DNA from: Chiridota heheva
Taxonomy: Eukaryota > Echinodermata > Holothuroidea > Apodida > Chiridotidae
DNA length: 64,000 bases
Direction: 5' to 3'
NCBI GenBank assembly: GCA_020152595.1
Contig: JAIGNY010000456.1
Span: 1,006,001 to 1,070,000, forward strand
Position numbers and translations under genes: made by a program. Positions 1 to 11,418 of the stretch are shown here, one piece after another. Below the pieces are notes generated by a model, which saw only the letters and a list, made by a program, of their open reading frames with translations, made no database searches and was not told where the DNA came from. Within the stretch, counting starts at the first letter, position 1. Every line of letters starts with the position of its first letter.

Positions 1-861
1 TTTAAATGTGCGAATCACAAATGCGCAGTAATCATTAATGAAAGGGGATATTATGCACTTTGATTTCGCCGAAATCTGAGTAGGCCAACTTGTAAAATGC
101 ACCGCGAATGTGCAGCAGTAAACAGTGAAACTAACAATAGTCCTAATGTTAGGCCATAAGGCTTTAAATCCCACGCAATCAAGGCCTGTTTTACAAGCTG
201 TTAAATCGACCAAAAAACGCTTGAATCGTGATCAGTACATTTACATGTAATTATTACCTGATGGGTCAAATAAATTTTGCAAGAAAAAAAAAATACTGCA
301 AAATAAGCAAACAGAAACAGGTTGTAACAGAGCTGAAATTCTGCATGCATCGCAAAGATGGCGGCCATTTTTTCGAGAGGACTGATATTTCAGAACTTCC
401 TAGTGGTGGTGTCATAGTTTTGAAATGTTTTACGGTGAGGTATCACAGGCCTAGTATGCAAGATTTTCACAGTGAAACTTTGAAAGCTGTAGCGGGTAGG
501 ACAAAAAAGTTACGCGATGTTGAGTTCAAATGACATTGAAAGGAAGTTATCTGTTCTTTCTAAATTGAATTTCCATGCATATTTTCCATAAAAATGATGA
601 ATTATACTGTAGAAGTAAACTTTTTACGATTTGGAAAGCAAAACTCGGCATCTATTTGGGCAATGGAGTCGGTACTTTTGCCATACTGGTTGCGCGATTT
701 TTTTTTTACTTCGCCTTCTAGTTTTGGAGCAATTTTGGTGTATTTCTGACAATTACGGTACTGAGCGCGTGTACACGATACACGCTCGCTTTTTTTGGCA
801 TGTACACTTTTACCAAAATTCGTAATTGTTTGCAGCTCTACAAGAAACTAGTTTAATAAAG
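1..861. other. AT-rich DNA with no recognised gene (probable intron of the SR-type gene)
   Basis: I see no exon with convincing splice sites and no known protein family in either strand. A 101-codon open frame at 228-533 has no recognisable domain and is probably chance. Because the next exon to the right begins at a splice acceptor, this stretch is most likely intronic, with the earlier exons off the left edge. Confidence 0.5.
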
Positions 862-1493
862 CAGGGACTATTCCCTCATTATCGGTTGATTCCCCAAGGA
901 CTCCATAATAATATTCCCTCACTATCGGTTGATTTCCCAGGGACTCCATAATGATATTCCCTCACTATCGGTTGATTCCCCAGGGACTCTATAATAATAT
1001 TCCCTCACTATCGTTTGATTCCCCAGGGACTCCATAATAATATTCCCTCACTATCGGTTGATTTTCCAGGGACTCCATATTGATATTCCCTCTCTATCAG
1101 TTGATTCCCCAGGGACTCCAAATTGATATTCCCTCACTATTACTTGATTCCCCAGGGACTCCATAATAATATTCCCTCACTATCATTTGATTCCCCAGGG
1201 ACTCCATATTGATAATCGCTTACTATCGGTTGATTCTTCGGGACTCCACATTGATATTCCCTCACTATCAGTTGATTTCCCAGGGACTCCATATTGATAT
1301 TCCCACACTATCAGTTGATTCTTCGGGACTCCACATTGATATTCCCTCACTATCAGTTGATTCCCCAGGAACTCCATATTGACATTTCCACACTATCAGT
1401 TGATTCCCCAGGGACTCCACATTAATATTCCCTCACTATCAGTTGATTCCCCAGGGACTCCATATTGATATTCCCTCACTATCAGTTGATCCC
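862..1493. repeat. Minisatellite, 43-bp unit, about 15 copies
   Basis: A tandem array with a 43-bp period is seen directly; for example, the block starting ATTCCCTCACTATCGGTTGA recurs at 913 and 956. Each unit also carries TTCCCCAGGGACTCC. Copies differ by scattered substitutions, and a few carry CTTCGGGA in place of CCCAGGGA. It ends about 40 bp before the splice acceptor at 1532, so it occupies the distal part of an intron. Confidence 0.95.
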
Positions 1494-1532
1494 CCTTTCT
1501 AACAACATCATTTTATTTATTTTTGGATGCAG

Positions 1533-1684
1533 AAAACATTTAATGAATTAGACAAGGAGGTGGAGAAGTGCCGGAAGTTTTTGCAAAATGCCAAGTTACA
1601 AGCGAAAGGTCTCTTGCCTTCGGATCTCAACAGTATGGCAGGAACACCGACTAATTTTTCTCCACATTCCAGTAGCAGACCAAG
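1533..1684 (+). CDS. SR-type gene, internal exon (charged helix)
   Basis: The acceptor is a T-rich tract ending GGATGCAG; the exon opens in phase 0 with KTFNELDKEVEKCRKFLQ. It ends in phase 1 after HSSSRP at a GTAAGT donor. The first half alternates acidic and basic residues and could form a short coiled coil; the second half is Ser/Thr/Pro-rich. The ATG three bases inside the acceptor (1527) is an accident of the splice site and not a start. Confidence 0.75.
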
Positions 1685-4600
1685 TAAGTTGTTAAAATTT
1701 CATTTATTCGTTTTTCCACAACATATTTACATATAATTACAGAAGAGTTTTATTTACAAATATATTATAAAATTTACAAAATATGTCTTTACAGAAGAAT
1801 ATATACAGTATGGTTGTGAAAGGAAGTGTTGTATAAAAGATCTGGGTGAGCTTAACTAAGTACAACACTTCAAAATCACAAAACAAAAAAGTGATAACAA
1901 ATATGGTAGAACAAAAGGCCCCCACCCCACACACTAACAGATATCCCCACACACTAACAGATATAATCAAAGCCATGGACTCCACATGTCCCCCTCCACC
2001 AAATGCCAGGTATAGTAAGGATAAAAGTAATTTAATAGTAAAGGGAATTATTAAAAACAAATCAATAGTTCATAATGCATTTACGTTTAAGGGTTTTTCT
2101 AAAACAGGCCAAGAATTTGCAGCTTTGTATGTCAGTTAAGGGAACTCCAGGAATCAATTGCACGGTTGCTTGAATTATATCTTATAATGTTGGTGCAACA
2201 GGGAACACAATGGATGTTGTTTGGTTGACGGGTATCAAGAAAATAATATGGTGCAAAATGAACTATTATTTCCGTCTCTGCTTTGTGTAAGGTGGAGACT
2301 ATTAACGTATTCGAGATGAGAAGTGTGAAAACTTGGTGTTCTTCCCCATCCCGTCCAGGGCCAGTCAAGTTCATCACAGTGATCTTAAGTGTTGCCTGCA
2401 GGATATAAGAACAAATACTATACTAAAATACAAACAAGAAAGTTACAAATTTGTTAGATCTTTCATACATTACCATGCTTATACATAGCTATTCTTATGC
2501 GGGTCCTTTCCCCATGTAGGATCATTCTCATCTGGGCCCATTCTCGTGCAGGACTATTCCCATCCGGGACCTTTCCCATCTGGGACCTTTCCCATGTGGG
2601 ACCTTTCCCATATGGGACCATTCTCATCTGGGCTCATTCTCATGTAGAACCATTTGTGCAGGACAATTCCCATCTTAGACCTTTGTCATGTGGGACCATT
2701 CTCATCTGGACCCATTTTAATGCAGGACAATTACTATCCCAGGACCTTTCCCATGTGGGACCATTCTCATCTAGGCCAATTTTCATGCAGGAGCATACTC
2801 ATCTCGGCCAAATCTCATGCAGCACAATTCCCATCTGGGTCATTTCAAATGTAGAAGTTTCCTCATCCGGGACCATGATCATTCAAAACTATTCTCATTT
2901 TTGATCATTTTCATTTGAAAGTTATTTTGTCCTTGACTCATGGTAGATAAATTATTCTTTTTCCGTTGTTATGTATGTCTGTCTCTAATCATTATTTCCC
3001 CATCGGATGTAATCCTACACCATTTGACCTAATGTACTTGCTATGCAACCTGTCTACTGTCTTTCTCTAGATTCTCCCAACAAGGTGAAGACAGAATCTC
3101 CTGGTATCCCTAATTCCTACAATGATAGCAACAGTGCTGTCAAAGAAGAACCAATTAACACATCTAACTCAGAGAAACAGTAAGTGTTATGCCCTTTTTA
3201 TTGGGGAGGGGGAGGGAGGGGGAGGCTGGTATAAGAACATCGGAGAGGACACTTTGCTGTATAATCTTTTGAAAATTAAAGGAGGTCAAGCAGTCTCGTC
3301 TCATCTTATATGAAGGAAAAAAAAAAGTGAAAGCATTAAAAAATCTTAGTCCGTTAAGGAGATATCTAAGTTTAAAGTTTGGTATCATTTGTGTAGAAGC
3401 GACTGAAATCAGACTAGTTGTGATGTCATGGCCTCAGATCCCTCAAAGTCTTCATATATTCTATCATATTTTGTACTGTGATTTTGTGTCATAAAAACCA
3501 TGGAACATGTAAAAAAAAGTATTAGAACTTATTCTAGAAAGGGTATTTATAATATACCACCTGAAGAAAGTTTGAGGAAAAATAATTTGAATAGTGAATT
3601 TTTTTAAAAGATTTAAACTTTATTTAAAAAACATTAACAATTGTTTAAGAATGTGAGGATGAAGATGCCAACTTTCCATAGTAGACTTACTACACCAGTC
3701 ATTTATACACAGATAAGACAAAGCTATAAACTTGAATATCTCCTTAACAGAATAAGATTTTTGAACGCTTTCATCACCATTTTGTTTCTTTTGAAGTCCT
3801 CCTTCATATAAGATGGACATGCTCGACCACTAAACATTAGTGTCTTCAAGATCATAAGGAACCATGTCAAACTATTTTTGAAAATTGTCAAAGTTTTTTA
3901 AGTTTTTGGGGCTATTTTTATGAATATTTGTGTTATCATATTCTCATTATTTTAAATAAAACTTATTTTTTCATAGACTTGTTGCAATATTTGAAAACGG
4001 TAGCTAATTTTGGGTAAGAATTGGCCAAATTTTGAATGCAAATGTTAGGATTTAACTTGCAATAAAAAACCTTTGATCTTTGCTTTGGGCCATATTTTTC
4101 GAAACTGCTTTAGCATACATTATTTTGAGAATGCTAGTTTAGGAATACGAAGCTTTGGACAGTCTGACCATCGTTTTAAAGCTGTACTTATGAAATTTAA
4201 TGGAGTTCTTATAACGTTTTTTAAATTTGTTTATTTGCTAAGTTTCAGGAATTTTGATAAAGCCCAGATAATTTAAGATCACAGGTGTAATTTTGAATAA
4301 AACAAGTGTAATTGTGGATAAAACCAGAGTAATTTTTATTAAAACACAGGTGTAATTTTTGATAAAACACAGGTGTAATTTTTGATCAAACACAGGTGTA
4401 ATTTTTGATAAAACAAGGTGTAATTTTTGATATAACAGGTGTATTTTTGATAAAATGTGTAATTTTGATAAAACTAGGTGTAATTTTTGATAAAATGTGT
4501 AATTTTTGATAAAACTAGATGTAATTTTTGATAAAATAGGTGTAAATTAGATAAAACAAGGTGTATTTTCTGATAAAACAAGTGTGATTTTTGATAAAAC

Positions 4601-7292
4601 AGGTGTAATTTTGATAAGGGTGTAATATTATATAAACAAGGTAAGGTGTATTTTCTGATAAAACACACAAGTGTGATTTTTGATAAAACGGGTGTAATTT
4701 TTCATAAAATGTGTAATTCTTGATCAAACATGGTGTAATTTTTGATAAAACTAGGTGTAATTTTTGATAAAACGTTTAATTTTTGATAAAACAGGTGTAA
4801 TTTTTGATAAAACAAGGTATAATTTTTGATAAAACAAGGTGTATTTTTTGATAAAACACAAGTGTAATTTTTAATAAAACAGGTGTAATTTTTGATAAAA
4901 CATGGTGTAGTTTTTGATAAAACAAGGTGTATTTTCTGATGAAACAAGTGTAATTTTTGATGAAACGGGTGTAATTTTTGATAAAACAGGTGTAATATTT
5001 GATGAAACAGGTGTAATTTTTGATAGAACATGGGTGTAATTTTTGATAAAACATAATTTTTGATAAAATGGTGTAATTTTTTATAAAACACAAGGTGTAA
5101 TTTTTTATAAAACACAGGTGTAAATTTTGATAAAACACAGGTGTAATTTTTGATACATCAATCAAAACTTATCATTAAGATATCAATTAGAAAAAGTTTG
5201 ATTTGAAACATTCACATCAAAGAATATTTTTACCATCACATCGATTAAAATTTAGTGGAATGTAAGACTCCGGAATGATACACCCTCACATTTCTGTCAA
5301 TTTCTCCGAGAGAGCCAACAGAGCTGCCATCAAAGCTTTATGTTAAATAACATTTCTCCTTTTCCAATTCCACACTCGCACCTCCCGTCTCTCCATCTCC
5401 AGTTTTATTAGTAAGACCTGGCAAGACTCCTGGAATCACGAAACCACAGTTTCATCACTAAGACCTGGCAAGACTCCTGGAATCACGAAACCAGTAACAC
5501 CATCAAACCCAAAGTCGGGACCAACACCCCCTGCACAGTCACAATCGCAGGGAAGACGTCGTTGTCACCCGCAACCGCCTCACCCACTCCTCTCACCCAC
5601 TCATTTCACCCACTCCTCTCACCCACTCCTCTCACCCACTCCTCTCACCCACTCATTTCACCCACTCCTCTCACCCACTCCTCTCACCCACTCCCATCAC
5701 CCACTCCCCTCACCCACTCCCCTCACCCACTCCTCTCACCCTATCCTCTCACCCTATCCTCTCACCCATCCCCCCTCCTCCTCACTCACCCTCCTCTCAC
5801 CCACTCCTCTCACCCACTCCTCTCACCCACTCCTCTCACCCACTCCTCTCACCCACTCCTCTCACCCACTCCTCTCACCCACTCCTCTCACTCTCACCCA
5901 CTCCTCTCACCCACTCCTCTCACCCACCCTCTCACCCACCTCTCACCCCTCCTCTCACCCCTCCTCTCACCCCCACCCCTCTTCTCACCACCTCCTCTCA
6001 CCCCCACCCGCTCCTCTCGCCCACCCCTCTCACCCACTCCTCTCACCCACTCCTCTCACCCACTCCTCTCACCCACTCCTCTCACCCCTCCTCTCACCCA
6101 CTCCTCTCACCCACTCCTCTCACCCACTCCTCTCACACTCCTCTCACCCACTCCCCTCACCCACTCCCATTTCCTTTCTGGCTCCCCTGGCCCTCTCTGC
6201 AACACTGAACTCTCCATCAAGCATATCCTTTTAACCTGTCCCCTAAAGATGAAATCCCGTTCTCTTCTCTCCTCACCCACCTCAAATCTCGGATCTATTA
6301 AAGAACAATCCTTACAATAATTCCTCAAAATCTTTATGTATGCTATCATATTTTGTCTTGCAATTCCATTGCATATATCAGGAAAGTAGTAAAACAGAAT
6401 GACTTAATCGGCAACCTTGACGCACACCTTTGCAAATGTTAAAAATAAACAGTAGAGTAACCGTTATTCATCACACAGGCAGAGAAGCATTAACATAAAA
6501 AAAGTTTGAAGTCACTTAATCAAATCATTACCAAAGTTAAAGTATGCAAGAGCTTTTGAAAGGAAAGTACAGTCAAGACGGTCGAAAGCCTTTTCAAAGT
6601 CAATGAATAAAAGAAAACCCTCTAACTGCTTTTCATAACAGTGTCGAGAACCGTGCGAATATTCTCACCGAAATACCAGTCTTTTATAAAACCGGTTTGA
6701 TCAGGGTTGATTATATACTTTAAGAGCAGATAGACAATTTTAATTTTTTTTTGTGGGGGTGGGGGTTATTTTGTGTGGGGGAGGAGGGAGAGTAGGAGAA
6801 AACCTTGCGTAGATAATCAGTTTTGAAATTTCTAAAAGAAGGAAATAGTGAAAGACTTATGATTTAACATTTTGTCTTTGCAGAGAGAACGGGAAGGTTA
6901 ATATTTCCAAGAGTAAAAGAAGCAAGTCGAAAAGTCGTAGCAGGAACTCGTCCGGTCATAGCTCGGGATCCTCGAGAAGTCGAAGCAGAGACAGGAAGCC
7001 ACGGGGCCATAGCAAGAAAGATATTCACAAGCGGAATAAACGAGAGAGATCGAGGAGCAGACATCGTCGACCAAGGAGCCACAAAAGAAAACACAGTCAT
7101 TCATCTTCTCGTAGCCGATCACGGTCAAGGTCCTCATCCTTTAGCCCAACTTTTGAGCGTAAGTCTTCCAAATACAGACACAGTAGTCCATCTCGGCGTC
7201 ATCATCAGAAGTTAAGACCGAGCTCGCATTCCCATGAGCACAATGATAAGTATAGGAAGTTTCCTAAACATGACAGGTATGATAGAAGATGA
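1533..7292 (+). CDS. 3' part of a gene for an RS-domain (arginine/serine-rich) nuclear-type protein
   Basis: Three exons, 1533-1684, 3071-3179 and 6884-7292, join in phase (0 to 1, 1 to 2, 2 to stop) with consensus GTAAGT donors and pyrimidine-AG acceptors. The product has a charged, probably helical segment (NELDKEVEKCRKFLQNAKLQ), a Ser/Pro/Asn-rich linker with KTESP and KEEP motifs resembling phosphorylation or sumoylation contexts, and a tail of about 136 residues packed with RS and SR dipeptides and His/Lys runs. RS tails are known from splicing factors and nuclear-speckle proteins, so a role in pre-mRNA processing or transcription is an inference. I do not recognise the orthologue. The start codon and any RNA-binding or other N-terminal domain are off the left edge. 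The second intron is swollen by LINEs, a foldback element and two minisatellites. Confidence 0.75.
1685..3070 (+). other. Intron with a degenerate 18-bp minisatellite
   Basis: The intron between two supported exons holds a run of imperfect units around GGGACCATTCTCATCTGG and CCCATGTGGGACC at about 2490-2905. The units are CATNTGGGACC-like and lightly palindromic. Outside that run I see only a small direct duplication near 1920-1960 and no coding signal. The open frame at 2497-2904 is a by-product of the repeat. Confidence 0.7.
3071..3179 (+). CDS. SR-type gene, internal exon (Ser/Asn/Glu linker)
   Basis: The acceptor is CTTTCTCTAG. The first two bases complete a codon split after 1684, and the exon reads SPNKVKTESPGIPNSYNDS then NSAVKEEPINTSNSEK. 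It ends in phase 2 at CA with a GTAAGT donor. The linker is low in hydrophobic residues and looks disordered. VKTESP and VKEEP fit a psi-K-x-E sumoylation consensus by eye. Confidence 0.72.
3276..3833. mobile_element. Long-TIR foldback MITE (family A), old copy
   Basis: The two ends are inverted copies of one another over more than 100 bp. The left end runs GGTCAAGCAGTC and TCTTATATGAAGG and then a GTTAAGGAGATAT motif; the right end is its reverse complement (ATATCTCCTTAAC, CCTTCATATAAGATGGACATGC). The same ends recur at 26.9-28.4, 38.4-38.7 and 43.4-45.1 kb, which defines a family. There is no transposase, so it is a non-autonomous DNA element. The first ten or so bases of the usual left end are missing here. 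Confidence 0.8.
3834..4274. other. Intronic DNA with nothing recognised
   Basis: AT-rich intron between the foldback element and a minisatellite. No splice-supported exon, repeat or RNA gene was seen. A 67-codon open frame at 4073-4276 has no family resemblance. Confidence 0.5.
4275..5155. repeat. Minisatellite, about 20-bp unit, about 42 copies
   Basis: Tandem units of the form TTTTGATAAAACAGGTGTAA run for nearly 900 bp. Unit length varies (about 17-23 bp) as AAACACAGG, AAACAAGG and AAATG variants come and go. On the - strand it reads as repetitive F-I-K-N-Y-T-C open frames, which are not genes. Confidence 0.95.
5400..6320 (+). mobile_element. LINE 3' fragment (Jockey/I-like) split by an internal minisatellite
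   Basis: Flanking the 13-bp array are pieces that look like the C-terminal part of a non-LTR retrotransposon polyprotein. Upstream: KTWQDSWNHET, IKPKVG and, in another frame, EDVVVTRNRLTHS. Downstream: THSHFLSGSPGPLCNTELS then IKHILLTCP. The W-x3-W, VVxTRxR, LTHSHFL and C-x6-7-HxxxxxC blocks are typical of the region after RNase H in Jockey- and I-type LINEs (family knowledge). A 47-bp tandem duplication lies at 5413-5507. It sits in sense orientation within an intron of the SR-type gene. Confidence 0.7.
5580..6170. repeat. Minisatellite, 13-bp unit (CTCACCCACTCCT), about 45 copies
   Basis: The period is seen directly: CTCACCCACTCCT recurs with few changes, plus some TTTC, CCAT and CCCCT variants. 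The array starts and ends inside LINE sequence, exactly where the LINE would encode the RLTHSH motif; the unit is that codon string with slippage. The 252-codon + strand open frame here is repetitive and not a host gene. Confidence 0.95.
6321..6400. mobile_element. Fragment of foldback MITE family A
   Basis: A stretch including CTATCATATTTTGTCTTGCA and GTAGTAAAACAGAAT matches the interior of the family A copies at 3.4, 38.6 and 43.6 kb. Only about 80 bp survive. Confidence 0.55.
6540..6735 (-). mobile_element. LINE reverse-transcriptase fragment (L1/Tx1-like)
   Basis: On the - strand the sequence reads YIINPDQTGFIKDWYFGENI followed by RTVLDT. After a frame change it continues GFLLFIDFEKAFDRLD. 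DQTGFIKxRYxxENIR and FIDFEKAFD are hallmark blocks of the L1-clade reverse-transcriptase palm (family knowledge). It is a short decayed piece in antisense orientation within the last intron of the SR-type gene. The GT-rich tract at about 6750-6800 separates it from the exon. Confidence 0.75.
6884..7292 (+). CDS. SR-type gene, terminal coding exon (RS domain)
   Basis: The acceptor is TTTGTCTTTGCAG. The first base completes Gln, then the exon reads ENGKVNISKSKRSKSKSRSR and onward through GSSRSRSRDRK, ERSRSRHRRPRSHKRKHSH, SSSRSRSRSRSSSFSPTFE and RHSSPSRRHHHQK to the end KHDRYDRR and a TGA at 7290-7292. RS/SR dipeptides dominate the first two thirds. A GTAAGT inside the exon (near 7159) could act as an alternative donor, but reading through keeps a sensible basic protein, so I keep one exon. 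Confidence 0.8.
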
Positions 7293-8943
7293 CATAAACC
7301 ATCAATTGTCAAGTAAAGGAACTTGGAAGGCCTTGGCAGTTAGCAGGCCCATGGGAAAAGTCACACACCTGCTTTATAAGTCGAACAGTTTGCAGGCATA
7401 TATTTTGTAAACGTTGAAAAAAATAGCTTTTGAAATCTTTGGTTGAAAGGTTGCAATGAGCACCATGTGACAATAGGTGCCTTGATAAATCATGTTTAAA
7501 AATTTACACCTTAAAAAATGGTTTTTCTCGTTACTTATTTTGGCACATTTGACTGTCGCGGTGCCGTTAAACATCAACAAACCAGACTTATTTTGACTTC
7601 ATTTGATGTTCTGCACCGCTGTATGGTGATCACATCAAATCGCAGGTGGTCACATTGTGGTGTACTCTTGACCTGTCAGCTGTGTCGTACCGGCAAAGTA
7701 AAGAACAATGCATAATTGTTATAAGCATTCATAAGTACTAATTAAAAACGAACTGTATCGAATGTTATACCATATTTGATGTTATAAGTTTCTTGCAAAC
7801 TTTTTATGTTTGTACTTTATAGTGATTTTTTTTCCCCTCTTGAAACGGTCCGTATAGAAGTGTGAAATGATTTAAGCGACCGTCTTAACTTCTTGTGACC
7901 AATATTGTTTGTTTGGTTGACTGGTGTGGAATTGTTCCTCGCCGGATGTAGTTTGCTATTTTGTTAGATTTGTTCTGATTGGTTTTCTACAGTACTAGTT
8001 TTTGGATCAGTGCTCAAAAGTTACATAAGCTGGCTATCCCGGTAGTATTCAATTTTGCATACGGGCTACAATTTCAATGACTCTGGGGCTTTATCTGGCT
8101 AGTCCAATTATTTCAGTATGTGTATCTGAGAAAAAATAAAATAGTATGGCATTGTGAAAGGTCCAGTCTGACTAGTGAGACAGGGAGGCCAGATGGGCAA
8201 AAAAAAAATCAGTCAAACATTTGGACAATTATTTCAGTATGTGTATCTGAGAAAGAAAAAATAAAATAGTATGGCATTGTGAAAGGTCCAGTTTGACTAG
8301 TGAGACAGGGAAGCCTAATAGGCTAGTAATAAACCAATACTAATTTTGAGCCATCTTTTTGATATGAGCAATTTGTTTTTCACCTTCACACTTCCTTCAT
8401 CTTATCAGAGGTTGCGTGGTCAAGTTCAAATGTAGCTGAAAATATGTATTTTTACCACAAAAAAAAAATCTTCCTGACAAAGTCCCCTGCTCGATTTGTA
8501 CTTGCACACTGTACAAAATAGTTGTAACTGATTTGGGATGCAGTAGTGCTGTTGATTTGGAATTAATTTACTTATTATTTGATCACCAAAATTGTGAAAG
8601 TTTAGCGATTAATAACAAGGAAGCTTCATCCAAAATTTGGTGAAAAGGAACAAACTTTTTAGTGTTAAATAGGAATTATTGAAAATTTTGTGGAACTATT
8701 AGTTCCAGTACAAATAGACCAAATATTTTCGGAAAACAAATAGGCCAAGCATGCCACCAAAATGGAAATATGATGTCTTGAAAATATCTGTTAGGCTGAT
8801 AAAAACTAAACCTGTTAGGCTGATAAAAACTAATTGAAAATAAAGGTCCTGGGTTTAGATGACCTTCAAAGAGGTGTAGTAATAAAATATCAGCGAAAAC
8901 CGTTGTAGATACTGGAACCTTACTTGCACTGCTGAAGTGTTAC
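7293..8943 (+). other. Probable 3' UTR and downstream flank of the SR-type gene
   Basis: No further open frame of note follows the TGA. Candidate polyadenylation signals AATAAA lie at 8135-8140 and again within the duplicated copy about 121 bp further on. Which is used cannot be told from sequence. Confidence 0.45.
8105..8325. repeat. 121-bp direct duplication
   Basis: The block CAATTATTTCAGTATGTGTA through the GGTCCAG-TTGACTAGTGAGACAGG segment occurs at 8105 and again from 8226, with only a handful of differences (for example a short AAAG insertion). It duplicates a candidate poly(A) signal. Confidence 0.85.
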
Positions 8944-9015
8944 TTCCCTGATATCACCTTCCCTGATATCACCTTCCCTGATATCACCTTCCCTGATATC
9001 ACCTTCCCTGATATG
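8944..9015. repeat. 15-bp tandem repeat, 5 copies
   Basis: TTCCCTGATATCACC repeats about five times with almost no divergence, which suggests recent slippage. Confidence 0.95.
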
Positions 9016-11345
9016 TACAGACTGTACCCCAGTTTAGTTTGTGAAGTGCGCCAACAATTAGTTGAATTCAGTTCTGCCCATGGTTCTAGCTCATATACTA
9101 GGCCACCTACATAGCATGTTCGCAATTAATCGTTTTGAAGTTTTACTAAACGTTTCTGAAGAGTTGCGAGCAATTAGTGATTAATCACTGATCGTTAAAT
9201 TGCAGTTTGTAAGAAATTTTTGGGTGGGCATTTATTTCTTGGAGCAGTTTCGTGGTTTATTTCATCAAATGCGGTGGAGGTTTCTCATGTGGTTTGATTA
9301 ATATTGATATGGGTAGATGTCACTTATTTTTTTGTTTTGTATTATTAAAGAGAATATAAAGCTTTAAATGTACAACATTTTTGAAGATTAAGAGAAAATT
9401 GTGGAATGTGCCATTAATTAATTGTTTAAACACGAAGTTGGAATACAAATCTGTATTATCTTGGACGTTGATATGGATCGTAGACTGACCAGTTTTATTT
9501 CAGCTTTGTGTGCCATTCCAGGAATGAAAGTTTGTATGTGAAGTTAAAAAAACTTAGACATGGAGAAATCCTAAAAAGTTTAGCATCTGTGACAAAATAT
9601 TGTTGACTAACTTTATCTATCACTGGTCAAAAATATCACATCCCTATTCATGTTTGTATTTGTATGTCTGAATATCAAGAAAAGTACAAATCTTGTTTTA
9701 ATAACATTTTGTTTTATATTACTTTTTTGTTCTTTTACTGAATTGTGTAATGAAACAACTGTTATCACAGCCACGGAAAGTGATATTTCCCATTACACCA
9801 GAAAGGGGGGTGGGGGGTGAACCCTAAACCAAACTGTTAGTTAAGAGTTGCGCTTTTAAACCTCCCTGTATGCTGGGCAATATAACACTTCATCACATCA
9901 GGAGCACTAAGTTCACAGTTAACCTGAGTTAGATGATTGACACCTTTTCCAACCAATCACCGCATGAATTTGCCTAGCATCGAAATCTGCATAATTAAGT
10001 GGGGCAAAAAAGAGAGACGCTTACAAATGAAGCAATTTGGATATTCGACATGAGGACCTTTGACAGTGTACGAAAAGGGGAATTCCAAATTAGGTGAACT
10101 TTATAGATCGGTATGTAGCTCAGGAGAAGTTCTAAGTACCATTCTTGATAGATTGGATTGAGGAAATTATTTAAAAAAATTCGGGGAAAAGAAATCATGC
10201 TACTTTGAATGCTAGCTAGCTGTACTCCTTCAGTAGAGTAATGTTACAAAATTTTAAAATACACGATGAAAAACAATAGTTTCAAGAACTATATCTACAA
10301 TGATAAATTGATCAAGAGAAATATCCCAAAATAAGTTTATACATGCCTAAGAAATAGCAGGAAAGGGGAACAAAAAGTAAGAATCTTTTCCAAAGTTCTC
10401 TAAAATAAAAAAGATCTAGTTGTGTAAGCACCTGTGTTACTACCACCTTCATGGGGCAATTTTAGGACAGTGCTGTACAATTGACCATGTGTCCAAAAAT
10501 GTGTTCATATCCATGTGCTGTGTCTTGGAACCTTTTTTGTGTCAAAATAATTTTAATTGCCAAATTATTTCTAATGATGTGTAGTCTAATGCTTTATTTA
10601 ATTTCAGTTTAAAAATTTGTTTTTCAGAGGTTTGTCGTGTCCAAAATTTGCATTGTCCCAAATTCAATCGCCTGAGAATTTAGTGATGTAACTTTTCAGG
10701 TGAGAAGTGAATTTCTAGTTAATACTTTATGAATGCCAAGCAATGATTATTCAAGAGACGTTGTTAGTAAGATAAAGCTGTATGTGGTTAATTTTTTTTT
10801 TTTTGGGGATTTGATGATATGGTGGGACCGACCGTTAACTTGTTAACAACTGTTTGCACACTTCTCTTAAGAGAATTGAACTTGAATTAACTCCTTGTAA
10901 GAATGAGATGGTTAAACCATATTTAATTACCAATTTGTTTATGAAATTGCCCACAATTATATATTAATTTTAACCATACGAAAGTCTAGAAGGTGCCATT
11001 GTACACTTCTAAAATACTAACTACCTAAGGGTACAATTTTAGGGTGAAAACTTCAAATTGTTATATTTTTTATTAAATGTTGAAACACAAAAGAGATTTA
11101 ATAACTTGTCTGAAATATTTTGTTAAAAAATATGCAGAGGTGGCTGAGTGTCCTCCGTAAAAAATACGTGGGCTGAGCCGTTCCCCCTACATCTACAGAA
11201 GTGGTTTGGTATAAACTGCCTATAGGTTGTTTGACAACTCCTAGCCTCACCTATCTGCTTGGCACAAAGTGGCTGCAACAGAATGCCTCCAGCCATCTCT
11301 GTTAACTGCCGTTTCCCAGGAAGTAAGCTTGACCACTATTAAATG
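9016..11345. other. Intergenic DNA with dispersed-repeat fragments
   Basis: No gene is supported. An A/T-rich non-coding tract contains a dispersed repeat at 9919-10005 (inverted copy at 19026-19110) and a C/G-run tract near 9805-9820. The remaining bases show no coding frame above chance and no RNA gene that I can recognise. Confidence 0.5.
9919..10005 (+). repeat. Dispersed repeat, inverted relative to the copy at 19.0 kb
   Basis: GTTAACCTGAGTTAGATGAT, CCAACCAATCACCGCATGAA and TTTGCCTAGCAT-GAAATCTGCATAA appear in reverse complement at 19026-19110. A shorter relative lies at about 20222-20290. It is an unclassified interspersed family. Confidence 0.75.
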
Positions 11346-11418
11346 CCTAATAATGTGGTCGGAAGGCCTAATAATGCGGCTGCAAGGCCTAATAATGTGG
11401 TCGTAAGGCCTGATAATG
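11346..11418. repeat. 21-bp tandem repeat, about 3.5 copies
   Basis: Units like TAATAATGTGGTCGGAAGGCC recur with one to three differences. Confidence 0.85.

Noticed and set aside
228-533. 101-codon frame near the left edge
   Set aside because: No domain, no splice support and a low-complexity start; probably chance in AT-rich DNA.
862-1493. Regularly spaced repeats as a possible CRISPR array
   Set aside because: Units are contiguous with no unique spacers, and the host is clearly a eukaryote with introns.
4474-5165. F-I-K-N-Y-T repeat frames on the - strand
   Set aside because: Shadow of the 20-bp minisatellite; no initiation or domain evidence.
5562-6320. 252-codon Pro/Leu/Thr/His/Ser-rich frame
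   Set aside because: It is the 13-bp minisatellite followed by decayed LINE sequence, not a host gene. I first took 5412-5550 for a host exon, but the W-x3-W and VVVTRNRLTHS blocks identify it as LINE.
7150-7170. Extra intron starting at GTAAGT inside the RS exon
   Set aside because: Reading through keeps an uninterrupted basic RS-type tail to a stop, and no matching acceptor stands out nearby.
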